A stretch of 28,487 nt of DNA, from the NCBI GenBank assembly GCA_964617565.1, contig CAZTYH010000040.1, positions 1 to 28,487 of the forward strand, written 5' to 3'. The stretch comes from JAKJGV01 sp964617565 (GTDB lineage: Bacteria > Verrucomicrobiota > Kiritimatiellia > CAIQIC01 > JAGNIJ01). Every line of letters begins with the position of its first letter. Position 1 is the first letter of the stretch. The position numbers and the translations under genes were made by a program. Below, in pieces: positions 15,400-23,130 of the stretch. A model generated the notes under the pieces. The model was given only the letters and a program-made list of their open reading frames with translations, was not told the origin of the DNA and did not search any database.

Positions 15400-17579
15400 G
15401 CAGGCAACCGGTCAACATCTTGTTTGTGTGCACGGGCAACCTGTGCCGGAGCCCGATGGCGGAATATCTGTTGCGCCACCGGCTGGGCCCGGACTCCTGC
15501 GTCAAGATCGGTTCCGCGGGATTGGCGGCACCGAGGGGGGCGCCTGCAAGTCCGCCTGCCGTCGAGGCGCTTGCCGACAAAGGCATCAATTTGAATCCGC
15601 ATCGCAGCCGGCCATTGGATGAGAAGATGGTGGCCGAGGCGACGCTGGTCGTGGTAATGACGGCCTGGCACAAGGAGCACGTTGTGTCCCTGTTCCCGTC
15701 GTCGGCGGAAAAAGTCTTTTTGCTCACGGCCTTCGGCGTGAAGGAGCAGGGCACGGAAATCGCCGATCCGATCGGGCTTTCCTTGAATGTTTACCGGCGC
15801 ACGCGCGATCAAATTGACGAAGCGCTTTCCGATCTGATCTTATATCTGGCTGAAGAAGAAATGCTTGAGGCGCAGTCCTCAGAAAGGTTGCGAGGCATGA
15901 GAATCGCTATCGGTTCCGATCACGCGGGATTTGAAATGAAGGAGGAAATCAAAGACCTCCTCGCGGCCCGGAAAATGGAAGTTGAAGACACGGGGTGCGC
16001 GAGCAAGGAGTCCTCAGACTATCCTGACTTTGCGGCCGAGGTGGCGCGCCGGGTTTCGGAAGGTGCCGTGGACCAGGGAATCCTGGTGTGTTCCAGCGGC
16101 ATCGGCATGACGATTGCCGCCAACAAGTTTCCCCGGGTGCGAGCCGCGCTGTGCGTCACGCCGAAGATGGCGAAGATGGCCCGTCTTCACAATAACGCGA
16201 ATGTCCTTTCGCTGGGCGCTTCCGAGGTGGCGGCCAAGGATTTGCCGAAGATACTGGACGAATGGGTTTCAACGGATTTCGAAGGGGGCGGACGTCATGA
16301 GCGGCGCGTGAAGAAAATCGGCAGCCTGGAGATCGGCGTGGCCGACCCGGTGGCCGTTTACGAGGCGGATCCGGAGCTGTATTCGGCCTTGCGCAAGGAA
16401 GCGAAGCGGCAGCGCGAGAACCTGGAATTGATCGCATCCGAAAACTATGTCAGCCGCGCCGTTCGCGAGGCGCAGGGCTCCATCATGACCAACAAGTATG
16501 CCGAGGGCTATCCCGGCAAGCGTTGGTACAACGGCTGTGAATTCGTGGATGAAGCGGAGCGGTTGGCGATTGATCGCGCAAAAGAGCTGTTTGGGGCGGA
16601 GCATGTGAATGTGCAGCCGCACAGCGGCAGCGGCGCGAACATGGCCGTATATTTTTCCGTGCTGCAACCGGGCGACACGATTCTCGCGATGAGCCTTGCG
16701 CATGGCGGACATCTGACCCACGGGCACAAGGTGAATTTCTCCGGCCGCTTCTTCAACGTCATTCAGTACGGCGTGGACAAGGAGACGGAGCAGATTGATT
16801 ACACGGAAGTGGCGCGGCTGGCGCAGGAGCACAAGCCCAAGCTGATTTGCGCCGGTGCCAGCGCGTATTCGCGCATCATTGATTTCAAGAAATTACGCGA
16901 AGTGGCCGACTCGGTCGGCGCGTATCTCATGGTGGACATGGCGCATATCGCGGGGCTTGTGGCGGCGGGTTGCCACCCGAATCCCGTTTCGTACGCCGAA
17001 TTTGTGACCACGACCACGCACAAGACGCTGAGAGGGCCGCGCGGCGGAATGATTCTCTGCCAGGCCCGGTTCGCCCAGGATATTGACCGCCAGATATTCC
17101 CCGGTGTGCAGGGAGGGCCCCTGATGCATGTGATAGCGGCAAAAGCGGTCTGCTTCTACGAAGCACTGAAGCCATCGTTCCGCGAGTATGCGCAGCAAGT
17201 GGTGCGCAACGCGCAGACGTTGGCGGGGGGGCTGGAGCAGCATGGCCTGCGCATTGTTTCCGGCGGCACGGATAACCACATGATGCTGGTGGATTTGCGC
17301 CCGGTTGATGTGACCGGCAAGGATGCGGCGACCGCGCTCGACAAGGCCGGCATTACGGTGAACAAGAACGCGATTCCTTTCGATACCCAGAGTCCGTTTG
17401 TGACATCGGGCGTACGCATCGGCACGCCGGCGGTCACCACGCGGGGACTGAAAGAAGCCGAAATGAAGCAGATCGGCGAGATGATCTATGCAGTCCTGAA
17501 GGACCCCCGCGACGAAAAGAAGCTGCAGGCGGTTCGGAAGGATGTGCTGGATCTCACGGCGCAATTTCCCGTTCCCTGA
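15396..17579 (+). CDS. Triple fusion: low-molecular-weight phosphatase - ribose-5-phosphate isomerase B - serine hydroxymethyltransferase
   Basis: One 727-residue ORF holding three complete enzymes. Residues 1-167: LMW protein-tyrosine/arginine phosphatase, P-loop VCTGNLCRSP with Cys12 and Arg18, and the general-acid Asp124 in IADP. Residues 168-312: RpiB, with GSDHAGFEMK, Cys232 in VCSSGIGMTIAANKFP and HNNANVLSLGA; it interconverts ribulose-5-P and ribose-5-P and retains its usual GGRHERRVKKI C-terminus. Residues 313-727: GlyA, with NLELIASENYVS, HSGSGANMAVY and the PLP lysine Lys543 in TTTTHKTLRGPRGG; it makes glycine and methylene-THF from serine. No stop interrupts the frame. The Met168 codon (15897) has AAAGG nine bases upstream, so internal initiation is possible. 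The start overlaps tsaC by four bases. Confidence 0.93.
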   Translation: MSRQPVNILFVCTGNLCRSPMAEYLLRHRLGPDSCVKIGSAGLAAPRGAPASPPAVEALADKGINLNPHRSRPLDEKMVAEATLVVVMTAWHKEHVVSLFPSSAEKVFLLTAFGVKEQGTEIADPIGLSLNVYRRTRDQIDEALSDLILYLAEEEMLEAQSSERLRGMRIAIGSDHAGFEMKEEIKDLLAARKMEVEDTGCASKESSDYPDFAAEVARRVSEGAVDQGILVCSSGIGMTIAANKFPRVRAALCVTPKMAKMARLHNNANVLSLGASEVAAKDLPKILDEWVSTDFEGGGRHERRVKKIGSLEIGVADPVAVYEADPELYSALRKEAKRQRENLELIASENYVSRAVREAQGSIMTNKYAEGYPGKRWYNGCEFVDEAERLAIDRAKELFGAEHVNVQPHSGSGANMAVYFSVLQPGDTILAMSLAHGGHLTHGHKVNFSGRFFNVIQYGVDKETEQIDYTEVARLAQEHKPKLICAGASAYSRIIDFKKLREVADSVGAYLMVDMAHIAGLVAAGCHPNPVSYAEFVTTTTHKTLRGPRGGMILCQARFAQDIDRQIFPGVQGGPLMHVIAAKAVCFYEALKPSFREYAQQVVRNAQTLAGGLEQHGLRIVSGGTDNHMMLVDLRPVDVTGKDAATALDKAGITVNKNAIPFDTQSPFVTSGVRIGTPAVTTRGLKEAEMKQIGEMIYAVLKDPRDEKKLQAVRKDVLDLTAQFPVP

Positions 17580-17595
17580 CAGCCGGGACGTCAGG
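17575..17595. terminator. Small hairpin between convergent genes
   Basis: CCTGAC (17575-17580), nine-base loop, GTCAGG (17590-17595). The 6-bp stem covers both facing stop codons of the glyA fusion and the sensor kinase, whose ends are only 11 bases apart. There is no T-run, so it is a weak terminator at best. Confidence 0.3.
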
Positions 17596-20047
17596 TTGCA
17601 TGGTTTTCGTCGAGCAGATCGCGTATGCGCTTGGCCAGCAATTCGCGGCTGTACGGTTTCTGGATCAGGCGACGCTTGCCGACGGGCACTCCCCGTTCCT
17701 GCACCGCGATTTCGGTGAACCCCGACGTGTAGAGGATTTTCAGGTTGGGGTTTAACTGAAGCAGGTTCTCGGCCATTTCGGGCCCGCCCATAACGGGCAT
17801 GACGACATCCGTCAACACGAGATCCACGCGTCCATGCTGCCGGTTGAAAAGGTCCAGGCCCTCTTTTCCGTTTACGGCTTCGAGGACTTTGTATCCGAGG
17901 GAAGTAAGGATGCGAAGCGTGAGATCACGGACAAGATCCTCGTCCTCGACCACCAGGATCGTTTCGTTCCCTTCCTCTGCATGGTCCTCGATCTCGACGG
18001 GAATCGCGTCGCTTGTGGTGGTCATGCGGGGCAGCCAGATGCGGACCGTGGTCCCCTTGTTTACTTCGCTCTCGATGCGTATCCGCCCGTTGCACTGCTG
18101 CACGATTCCGTAAACGGTCGCGAGTCCGAGCCCGGTTCCCTTGCCCTTGGGTTTGGTGGTGAAAAAAGGTTCGAAAACATGGGCGAGCACCTTGGGGCTC
18201 ATGCCGTGACCCGTGTCGCTGATGGAAAGCAGGATGTACTCGCCGACAGGGAGATCAATGCCGGCCACCTCCGAATCTTCTGTCCTTCGGAAAATCTCGG
18301 TGCTGATGATGATCCGTCCGCCCCGCGGCATGGCATCTCGGGCATTGATCGAAAGGTTCATTACGACCTGTTGCAGCAGGCCGGCATCGGCCTGGATGCA
18401 TCCTGCGTCGTCGTCGAGCTGGGTAATCAACTCCACGTCCTCGCCCAGTGCGCGGCGCAGCAAATTGAGCATCTCCGCAATAACGGCGTTGATATCCAGC
18501 GTCCGTACTTCAACCATCTGTTTGCGGCTGAACGTCAACAATTGCCTCGTGAGGTTGGTGGCGCGTTCACCCGCGCTGACGATCTGTTCGACGGCATGCC
18601 GGAGCGTATGGTTGTTGCCGACCTGGTCCAGGATCATCGTGCCGAATCCGAGGATCGCAGTCATGATGTTATTGAAGTCGTGCGCGATGCCGCCGGCGAG
18701 CCGCCCGATGGATTCCATCTTCTGCGCCTGGAGGTATTGCTCTTCGATTTGAAGTTCGTGGGTGATGTCGCGTTGCACGCTGATATAGCCCATGACCTGC
18801 CCGTGCTCGTCGCGCGTGGGCGTGACAAGGGTGTCGCACGTGACAAGTTTGCCGTCCTTGCGGCGGTTTTGGAGGCGTCCATGCCAGGTTCGTCCCGCGT
18901 CGAGTTCTGTCCGCATCTTCCGGTAATTGCCGGCGTCGTCCAGGTCGCTCTTCAGAATGGCCGGGTCTTTCCCGATGACTTCCGAGCGGTTGTAGCCCGT
19001 GATCGTCTCGAAGGCGGCGTTCACGTAATGGATACAGCTCTGGATGTCGGTGATCATAACGGCATCGGCCGTCTGTTCGAGGGCGAGGGCCAGGCGGGTA
19101 CGCTCGGTTTCCACCCGCCGCCGTTCGGTGATGTCACGAATGAGAACCAACGCCGCCGGCTTGCCGTCATAGGTGATGATGTTGGCGGTGATTTCCACGA
19201 TGAACGATTGCCCGCTCGCGTTTACGAGATGTGTCTCATAGACGCTTGCGACGTCCTGCCCCGCCATGCGCCGCTCGTAGAGGCCTTGTATGCGATGCTG
19301 TTCCGCAGAATGAACAAATTGGATGAAAGGTTTTCCGCGCATCGCGTCGGGAGGAATGCCTGCCATGGAGGATGCGCGGCTATTGGCGAAGACGATCATG
19401 CCGTCCTGGATGACGACGATACCGTCACTGGCGCGCTCAACGACGTCGCGATACTTTTCCTCGCTGTCACGCAAAGCTTCTTGTGCCTGGGTTCGCTCTG
19501 CGATTTCCCAAAGCAGTCCCTGGTGCGCCAGGCAACCCTCGATCGAAACGGCGAACTTGAAGACCACATTCCGCAGTTGGTTTAGTTCATCCGGCCGGAA
19601 TGCCTTGCGCCGCATTCCAGAGTACAGCTTCAGAAAACCGATTCCTGCAAGGTCGAAAACCGCGTAGGTCCCGCCGCGTATTCGATTTTCACCAACGATC
19701 CTGTCGAATTCCGGCTCGCCGAACGCCACCGAAAAGACGGGTGTTGTCTCGATGAGTTGGGAAAGGGGGTGCGTGGCGGGGATCTCGCGGTCCCGAATCC
19801 GGAAAGCCGGCGCGCCGTAGGCGAGCGTATAGCCTCCTTGCTCAGTGGAGCCGGCTTGCGCGGCGGGTTCCGACAGGAGCTCGGATCGTATCCAGACGCC
19901 GGCGTAGGCGAGGTTTTTCCGGGCCAGCAGGACCTGGATAAAGCTTTCGCAGTTGGTCTTGAGGTCCAGTGACCGGCCGACTGCCAGGGAAATTTCGTAC
20001 AGCAGGGAGATGTCGGCGATGATTTTTTCTGGGTCGTGATTACTCAT
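17591..20047 (-). CDS. Hybrid sensor histidine kinase (GAF-like, PAS, PAS, HisKA, HATPase, receiver)
   Basis: An 818-residue cytoplasmic hybrid kinase with no membrane segment. Order: GAF-like sensor (about 1-180, with SLLYEISLAVGRSLDL), PAS-1 (about 200-315), PAS-2 (about 325-440, EQTADAVMITDIQ...NAAFETITGYNRSEVIGKD), HisKA with GGIAHDFNN and phospho-His about 457, HATPase (N box NLSINARDAMPRGG, DTGHGMSP, GKGTGLGLATV), and a C-terminal receiver with the acidic pair in VVEDED and phospho-acceptor Asp about 746 in LVLTDVVMP. Lys in QKPYS completes the receiver. The start ATG overlaps the FIST gene stop by eight bases, so the two are coupled: the FIST protein is the likely upstream sensor. The C-terminal receiver without an output domain suggests an onward phosphotransfer partner outside the window. 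Confidence 0.93.
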   Translation of the reverse strand: MSNHDPEKIIADISLLYEISLAVGRSLDLKTNCESFIQVLLARKNLAYAGVWIRSELLSEPAAQAGSTEQGGYTLAYGAPAFRIRDREIPATHPLSQLIETTPVFSVAFGEPEFDRIVGENRIRGGTYAVFDLAGIGFLKLYSGMRRKAFRPDELNQLRNVVFKFAVSIEGCLAHQGLLWEIAERTQAQEALRDSEEKYRDVVERASDGIVVIQDGMIVFANSRASSMAGIPPDAMRGKPFIQFVHSAEQHRIQGLYERRMAGQDVASVYETHLVNASGQSFIVEITANIITYDGKPAALVLIRDITERRRVETERTRLALALEQTADAVMITDIQSCIHYVNAAFETITGYNRSEVIGKDPAILKSDLDDAGNYRKMRTELDAGRTWHGRLQNRRKDGKLVTCDTLVTPTRDEHGQVMGYISVQRDITHELQIEEQYLQAQKMESIGRLAGGIAHDFNNIMTAILGFGTMILDQVGNNHTLRHAVEQIVSAGERATNLTRQLLTFSRKQMVEVRTLDINAVIAEMLNLLRRALGEDVELITQLDDDAGCIQADAGLLQQVVMNLSINARDAMPRGGRIIISTEIFRRTEDSEVAGIDLPVGEYILLSISDTGHGMSPKVLAHVFEPFFTTKPKGKGTGLGLATVYGIVQQCNGRIRIESEVNKGTTVRIWLPRMTTTSDAIPVEIEDHAEEGNETILVVEDEDLVRDLTLRILTSLGYKVLEAVNGKEGLDLFNRQHGRVDLVLTDVVMPVMGGPEMAENLLQLNPNLKILYTSGFTEIAVQERGVPVGKRRLIQKPYSRELLAKRIRDLLDENHAT

Positions 20048-20525
20048 GGAATGCGCTGATTACCGTCGTCTTGTTCAGAAAATCCACGGTGCCTTCGCCG
20101 TAGGATGCGATTTCGCCCACCGACAGAAAACCTTCCGGAGAGTCGCAAGCGCCTGCGCTGGTCAGGGGTTCCGTTATGCGGGCAAGCTCCTCCGCATACC
20201 GCTTCCCCAGGAAGAGGCTGCGCGATACGCAATCAACCATGAGACAGGAAGATGGGGGCCGCCGCCATTTGGATGTGCAATCAATGGCTGCCGCTCCCGA
20301 GGCGGCGATCAGCCCCTCCTCGCGCCCGCGAAGAATGTTCAACACCGTGTTTTCGGGGATGTCGCCCACGCACACGAGCTCCCCGTTCGCGTTGAGGGAA
20401 AAGGCTTCGCGGACGATATCCTCTTCGCCTTCCTTCATGATTCCAAAAGGGTATCGCGGTGACAATTGACCGAAGTTCTGAGGCGTGACGACTTCACCAC
20501 AGGCGTGTTTTATCGCTTCGGCATA
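20040..20525 (-). CDS. FIST-domain sensory protein, 5' part lost in scaffold gap
   Basis: The C-terminal 161 residues of a FIST (F-box and intracellular signal transduction) domain protein. Recognisable FIST_C features are RYPFGIMKEGEEDIVREAF, the GDIPENTVLNIL strand, the CVSRSLFLGKRYAEEL helix, and the closing GFLSVGEIASYGEG...LNKTTV. FIST domains are thought to bind small ligands such as amino acids and are often encoded beside PAS-type kinases, as here: the stop overlaps the kinase start by eight bases. The N-terminal half, including FIST_N, is missing in the N-run. A computer-joined frame through the Ns links this to the anti-sigma gene, but the gap length is arbitrary and the two parts belong to unrelated families, so I treat them as two genes. 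Confidence 0.75.
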   Translation of the reverse strand, partial: YAEAIKHACGEVVTPQNFGQLSPRYPFGIMKEGEEDIVREAFSLNANGELVCVGDIPENTVLNILRGREEGLIAASGAAAIDCTSKWRRPPSSCLMVDCVSRSLFLGKRYAEELARITEPLTSAGACDSPEGFLSVGEIASYGEGTVDFLNKTTVISAFHE

Positions 20526-20625
20526 NNNNNNNNNNNNNNNNNNNNNNNNNNNNNNNNNNNNNNNNNNNNNNNNNNNNNNNNNNNNNNNNNNNNNNNNNNN
20601 NNNNNNNNNNNNNNNNNNNNNNNNN
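20526..20625. other. Scaffold gap (100 N)
   Basis: A run of exactly 100 N, a conventional placeholder for unknown length. Unlike the gap at 5737-5836, the flanks share no duplicated sequence, so real bases are probably missing: the 3' end of the anti-sigma gene and the 5' end of the FIST gene, which would need several hundred bases. Confidence 0.9.
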
Positions 20626-21086
20626 GCCTTGTCCGGGATCGAAAAGGCCGTCGCTGTCGCGGGCTCGCTTGCAGGGGTTGTTGTTTCGACAACCTGCAAT
20701 TCGTAAGCGGATGACTCGGGCGATCCCAATTGAGGCATCTTCAGCATGTGCACGGAGACCAGCACGAGGAGAAGGACCGCCGCGGCATAACGAAACGCAG
20801 GGACGGGCTCGATGAACAGAAAGTCCCAGAACCTCTGTGGCTGTCCCGCGGGATGGCCATGCCATTGTTCCTCCATGATCGCGTGCACGGCGCGAACGGT
20901 CCGTTCTTCGCTGCCGAAAGGAGGTGACTCGTATTGCTTGAGACCGATCAATTGGCGGACCTGCAGATCCTGTTCCTGAAAAAGGCGGCATTCCGCGCAC
21001 CGGGAAATATGCTCGGCGATGCCGGTTGGAAGAGGGGGGTTCCGTGCCTGAACGACCAGCCACTGCCTGACGTTTTTACATCTCAT
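20626..21086 (-). CDS. Anti-sigma factor with N-terminal zinc-finger (zf-HC2 type), 3' end lost in gap
   Basis: The first 153 residues of a membrane anti-sigma factor. The cytosolic N-terminus has the HxxxCxxC motif (His26, Cys30, Cys33) of zinc-binding anti-sigma domains, with a further Cys3. One membrane helix lies at about residues 97-115 (FRYAAAVLLLVLVSVHMLK), after which the chain is periplasmic and Pro/Thr/Glu rich until the gap. The ATG overlaps the stop of the ECF sigma gene by four bases, the standard cotranslated sigma/anti-sigma arrangement. It should bind and hold its sigma partner until a signal releases it. Confidence 0.8.
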
Positions 21087-21682
21087 GGTGCGAACTCCGC
21101 AAGTTCAGCCTGAAGTTGTTGTCTTGCATAAAACAGCCGTGACCTGACCGTGCCCTGCGAACATCCCAACATACGCGCCACTTCTTCATGCGGTACACCC
21201 TGTATATCGTGCAATACCACCACGGCTCTGTGTTTCTCTGACAGCTTGGAGAGGGCCTTGTTCAATTTTTCCTGCAGCTCGGACAGGGTCGCGTCGCGGA
21301 AAGGGGATTCCCTGGCGGTCAGTTCGACATAGGCCGGATCGCGCTCGACCCCACCATCCATGTCGTTGAGGCTCGTTGCTTTTCGATTTTTCCTTTTTTT
21401 CAGGAAATTAATCGTTGTGTTGACGGCGATGCGGTAAATCCAGGTATAGAAAGAGGACGTTCCCTTGAAACGGTCCAGCGCGGAGAAGGCCTTGACGAAC
21501 ACGTCCTGAACCAGGTCTTCCGTATCTTCCTTGTTGGACGTCATGTTGTATACGAGGCCGTAGAGTTTACCGTGGTACCGGCGCACGAGTTCATCGCAGG
21601 CGGCCAGATCGCGCTCCCGAGCCCGGCGCACCAGGGTGCGGTCATCCTGTTCCGCGGTGTCGGGCTGGAGCTCTTCCTTCAT
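21083..21682 (-). CDS. ECF-type RNA polymerase sigma factor (sigma-70 family)
   Basis: A 199-residue sigma factor. Region 2 spans about residues 25-95 (LVRRYHGKLYGLVYNM, EDLVQDVFVKAF, YTWIYRIAVNTTINFLKKRK) and recognises the -10 element. Region 4 spans about 140-195 (LSEKHRAVVVLHDIQGVPHEEVARMLGCSQGTVRSRLFYARQQL), a helix-turn-helix for the -35. No region 1 or 3 is present. I chose the ATG at 21682; an ATG at 21763 would add 27 residues that fall on a terminator hairpin. The first gene of a minus-strand operon with its anti-sigma factor and, beyond the gap, the FIST protein and kinase. The target regulon is unknown. Confidence 0.92.
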   Translation of the reverse strand: MKEELQPDTAEQDDRTLVRRARERDLAACDELVRRYHGKLYGLVYNMTSNKEDTEDLVQDVFVKAFSALDRFKGTSSFYTWIYRIAVNTTINFLKKRKNRKATSLNDMDGGVERDPAYVELTARESPFRDATLSELQEKLNKALSKLSEKHRAVVVLHDIQGVPHEEVARMLGCSQGTVRSRLFYARQQLQAELAEFAP

Positions 21683-21723
21683 GGCAGCGGATAATAGCGG
21701 TCTTGGGGAGCGGATTGAAACTT

Positions 21724-21761
21724 GAAAAAGAGAAACCCGGCGGAAGACGGCGCCAGGTTTC
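21724..21761 (-). terminator. Rho-independent terminator after the PUR-domain gene
   Basis: Read on the minus strand: GAAACCTGGCG, eight-base loop, CGCCGGGTTTC, then TCTTTTTC. The 11-bp stem has one T-G wobble. It lies 22 bases beyond the PUR-domain stop and separates that gene from the sigma operon. Confidence 0.8.
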
Positions 21762-21783
21762 AAAAAAAACTGCCGAAGCGGAT

Positions 21784-22005
21784 TTATTCGGAGGAGCCGT
21801 TGCCGTTTTCCTTGTCCGCTTCGATTGCCTTTTCAATGCTGCTGCGGAATGCATCGAGGCCTGTGGAAGGCACGATGATCGTATCGCGTCGGCCGCCAAC
21901 TTCCTCCGTGATTTTCAGAAACCGGCCCCGGGGGTTCTCCTTCAGGTCAAAGAAGAACTGCTTCCGCTCTATTTGAATCCGCTCGCTCAACAGTTGATTG
22001 TCCAC
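21784..22005 (-). CDS. PUR-domain nucleic-acid-binding protein (bacterial PUR-alpha type, DUF3276-like)
   Basis: A 73-residue protein matching the bacterial PUR domain: RKQFFFDLKENPRGRFLKIT (beta strands with the conserved Asn-Pro-Arg-Gly turn), then TIIVPSTGLDAFRSSIEKAI (strand and helix). The family binds single-stranded DNA or RNA, as shown for the Borrelia BpuR protein. The start is GTG at 22005, with AGGAG seven bases upstream; the ATG at 22044 would add a Cys-rich tail of no family character. It stands alone between two terminator-like hairpins, so it is probably transcribed separately. Its regulatory targets are unknown. Confidence 0.82.
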   Translation of the reverse strand: MDNQLLSERIQIERKQFFFDLKENPRGRFLKITEEVGGRRDTIIVPSTGLDAFRSSIEKAIEADKENGNGSSE

Positions 22006-22168
22006 AACGCATCTCCTCTGCTTGCAATCACAATATACCAGCAATCACGTATTCGGACGCATCGGTAGAATTTCGGCAAGGCGCCACAGAGTAACGGATT
22101 ATATCTCCTTGTCAACAACTGCACTACACCATACGCGGGACAGGTTCCAATGTTTAGAGAGCGATTCC

Positions 22169-22195
22169 AAAAAAGCAGTCTGCCGAACCGGGCAG
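22169..22195 (-). terminator. Candidate terminator after the CDF gene
   Basis: On the minus strand: CTGCC, six-base loop, GGCAG, five bases, then TTTTTT. The 5-bp stem is short, but its position just after the CDF stop codon and the T-run support a weak intrinsic terminator. Confidence 0.4.
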
Positions 22196-22203
22196 GGGAC
22201 AAA

Positions 22204-23124
22204 TCAGGTCGCCTTGTTATCGCTGACCGCGCCGGTGGTGAGTCCGATCGTCACGCGGCTGCCTGGAATATTCGACTCGATATTGCAGCGGAGGTGGTCA
22301 ATGACATTCTGTACATCCGCGACACGTTTTTCGGGATCAAATTCCAGCAGGATGTCTATATAGACATTGGAGCCCGAGCGGCGGGAGCGAATCCCGTGCA
22401 GGAATTCATAATCGTCGAAATGGCGGGTCAGCTCACGAAGGATCGTGAATTGATCCGTTTCCTCCAGCGTGCGGTCGAGAAGATCTGAAATGGAGGTGGA
22501 AAAAATACCCATGGCGGCCATGAGGATGGAGCCTGCAACCACGAGGGAGGAAATCGGGTCAATGAACTGGGCCCAGTGATACTTCTGCAGCGTCATGCTT
22601 AGTACGAGAGAAAGAAGGATGAATGCGTTGCCGATCGTGCGGGTGAGGAGAAGGCGGGCTTGTGAAACGAGCAGGGGTGAATGTTCCCGGGTGGCCGCGC
22701 GGTAGCTGCGGTTGCAAAGGGTTCCGTTCACGATCATGTAAACGATCTGGTCGCCGATGCCGATCCACAACCCGATGCCCGCCACGTGGCCGGGGTGCAG
22801 CAGATTGTGAATGGAGTTCCCGACAATGAGGATGAGGCAGAGTGTCATGAGCAAACCGACCAGCAGGCCGGCGAGATTCTCCATCTTGCCGAGGCCATAG
22901 TTGAACTGGTGTCGCGATCCTTTTGCAATGCGCCTCATGGCCATGAAAGAGAACCCGACGGCAAGAAACTCGAGAAAGGTCTTGAGAAAATCCGCCATCA
23001 GGAGCGTCGAGCGGGCTGCGAGCATGGCCACCAGGCAGACGCAGGTATCCAATAGTCCCGTGAACATGGCGGTTTGGATGGCGTCCATTTTTGAGGCTTC
23101 GCCGGAATGACGGGGGTGCGTCAT
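22204..23124 (-). CDS. CDF-family (cation efflux) membrane protein with degenerate metal site
   Basis: A 306-residue protein with six predicted membrane helices and a C-terminal cytosolic CDF domain (about 215-300, with HGIRSRRSGSNVYIDILLEF). Overall it matches the cation diffusion facilitator fold. The transport site is not conserved. In helix 2 the family motif ADxxHxxxD reads ADFLKTFLE, so His is Lys and the second Asp is Glu. In helix 5 the HxxxD following the conserved SP reads LLLTR, so His is Leu and Asp is Arg. It therefore should not bind Zn/Mn/Fe at site A as usual. It lies six bases after a STAS gene in a partner-switching operon. A sensory or scaffolding role, or transport of another substrate, is inference. 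Confidence 0.82.
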   Translation of the reverse strand: MTHPRHSGEASKMDAIQTAMFTGLLDTCVCLVAMLAARSTLLMADFLKTFLEFLAVGFSFMAMRRIAKGSRHQFNYGLGKMENLAGLLVGLLMTLCLILIVGNSIHNLLHPGHVAGIGLWIGIGDQIVYMIVNGTLCNRSYRAATREHSPLLVSQARLLLTRTIGNAFILLSLVLSMTLQKYHWAQFIDPISSLVVAGSILMAAMGIFSTSISDLLDRTLEETDQFTILRELTRHFDDYEFLHGIRSRRSGSNVYIDILLEFDPEKRVADVQNVIDHLRCNIESNIPGSRVTIGLTTGAVSDNKAT

Positions 23125-23130
23125 GATGCA

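Noticed and set aside
17834..19585. Long plus-strand open frame (583 codons)
   Set aside because: It is antisense to the hybrid kinase, whose PAS, HisKA and HATPase motifs are unmistakable. The open frame reflects high GC at third positions.
20040..21086. One 348-residue protein across the N-run
   Set aside because: The join passes through an arbitrary 100-N gap and merges two unrelated families.
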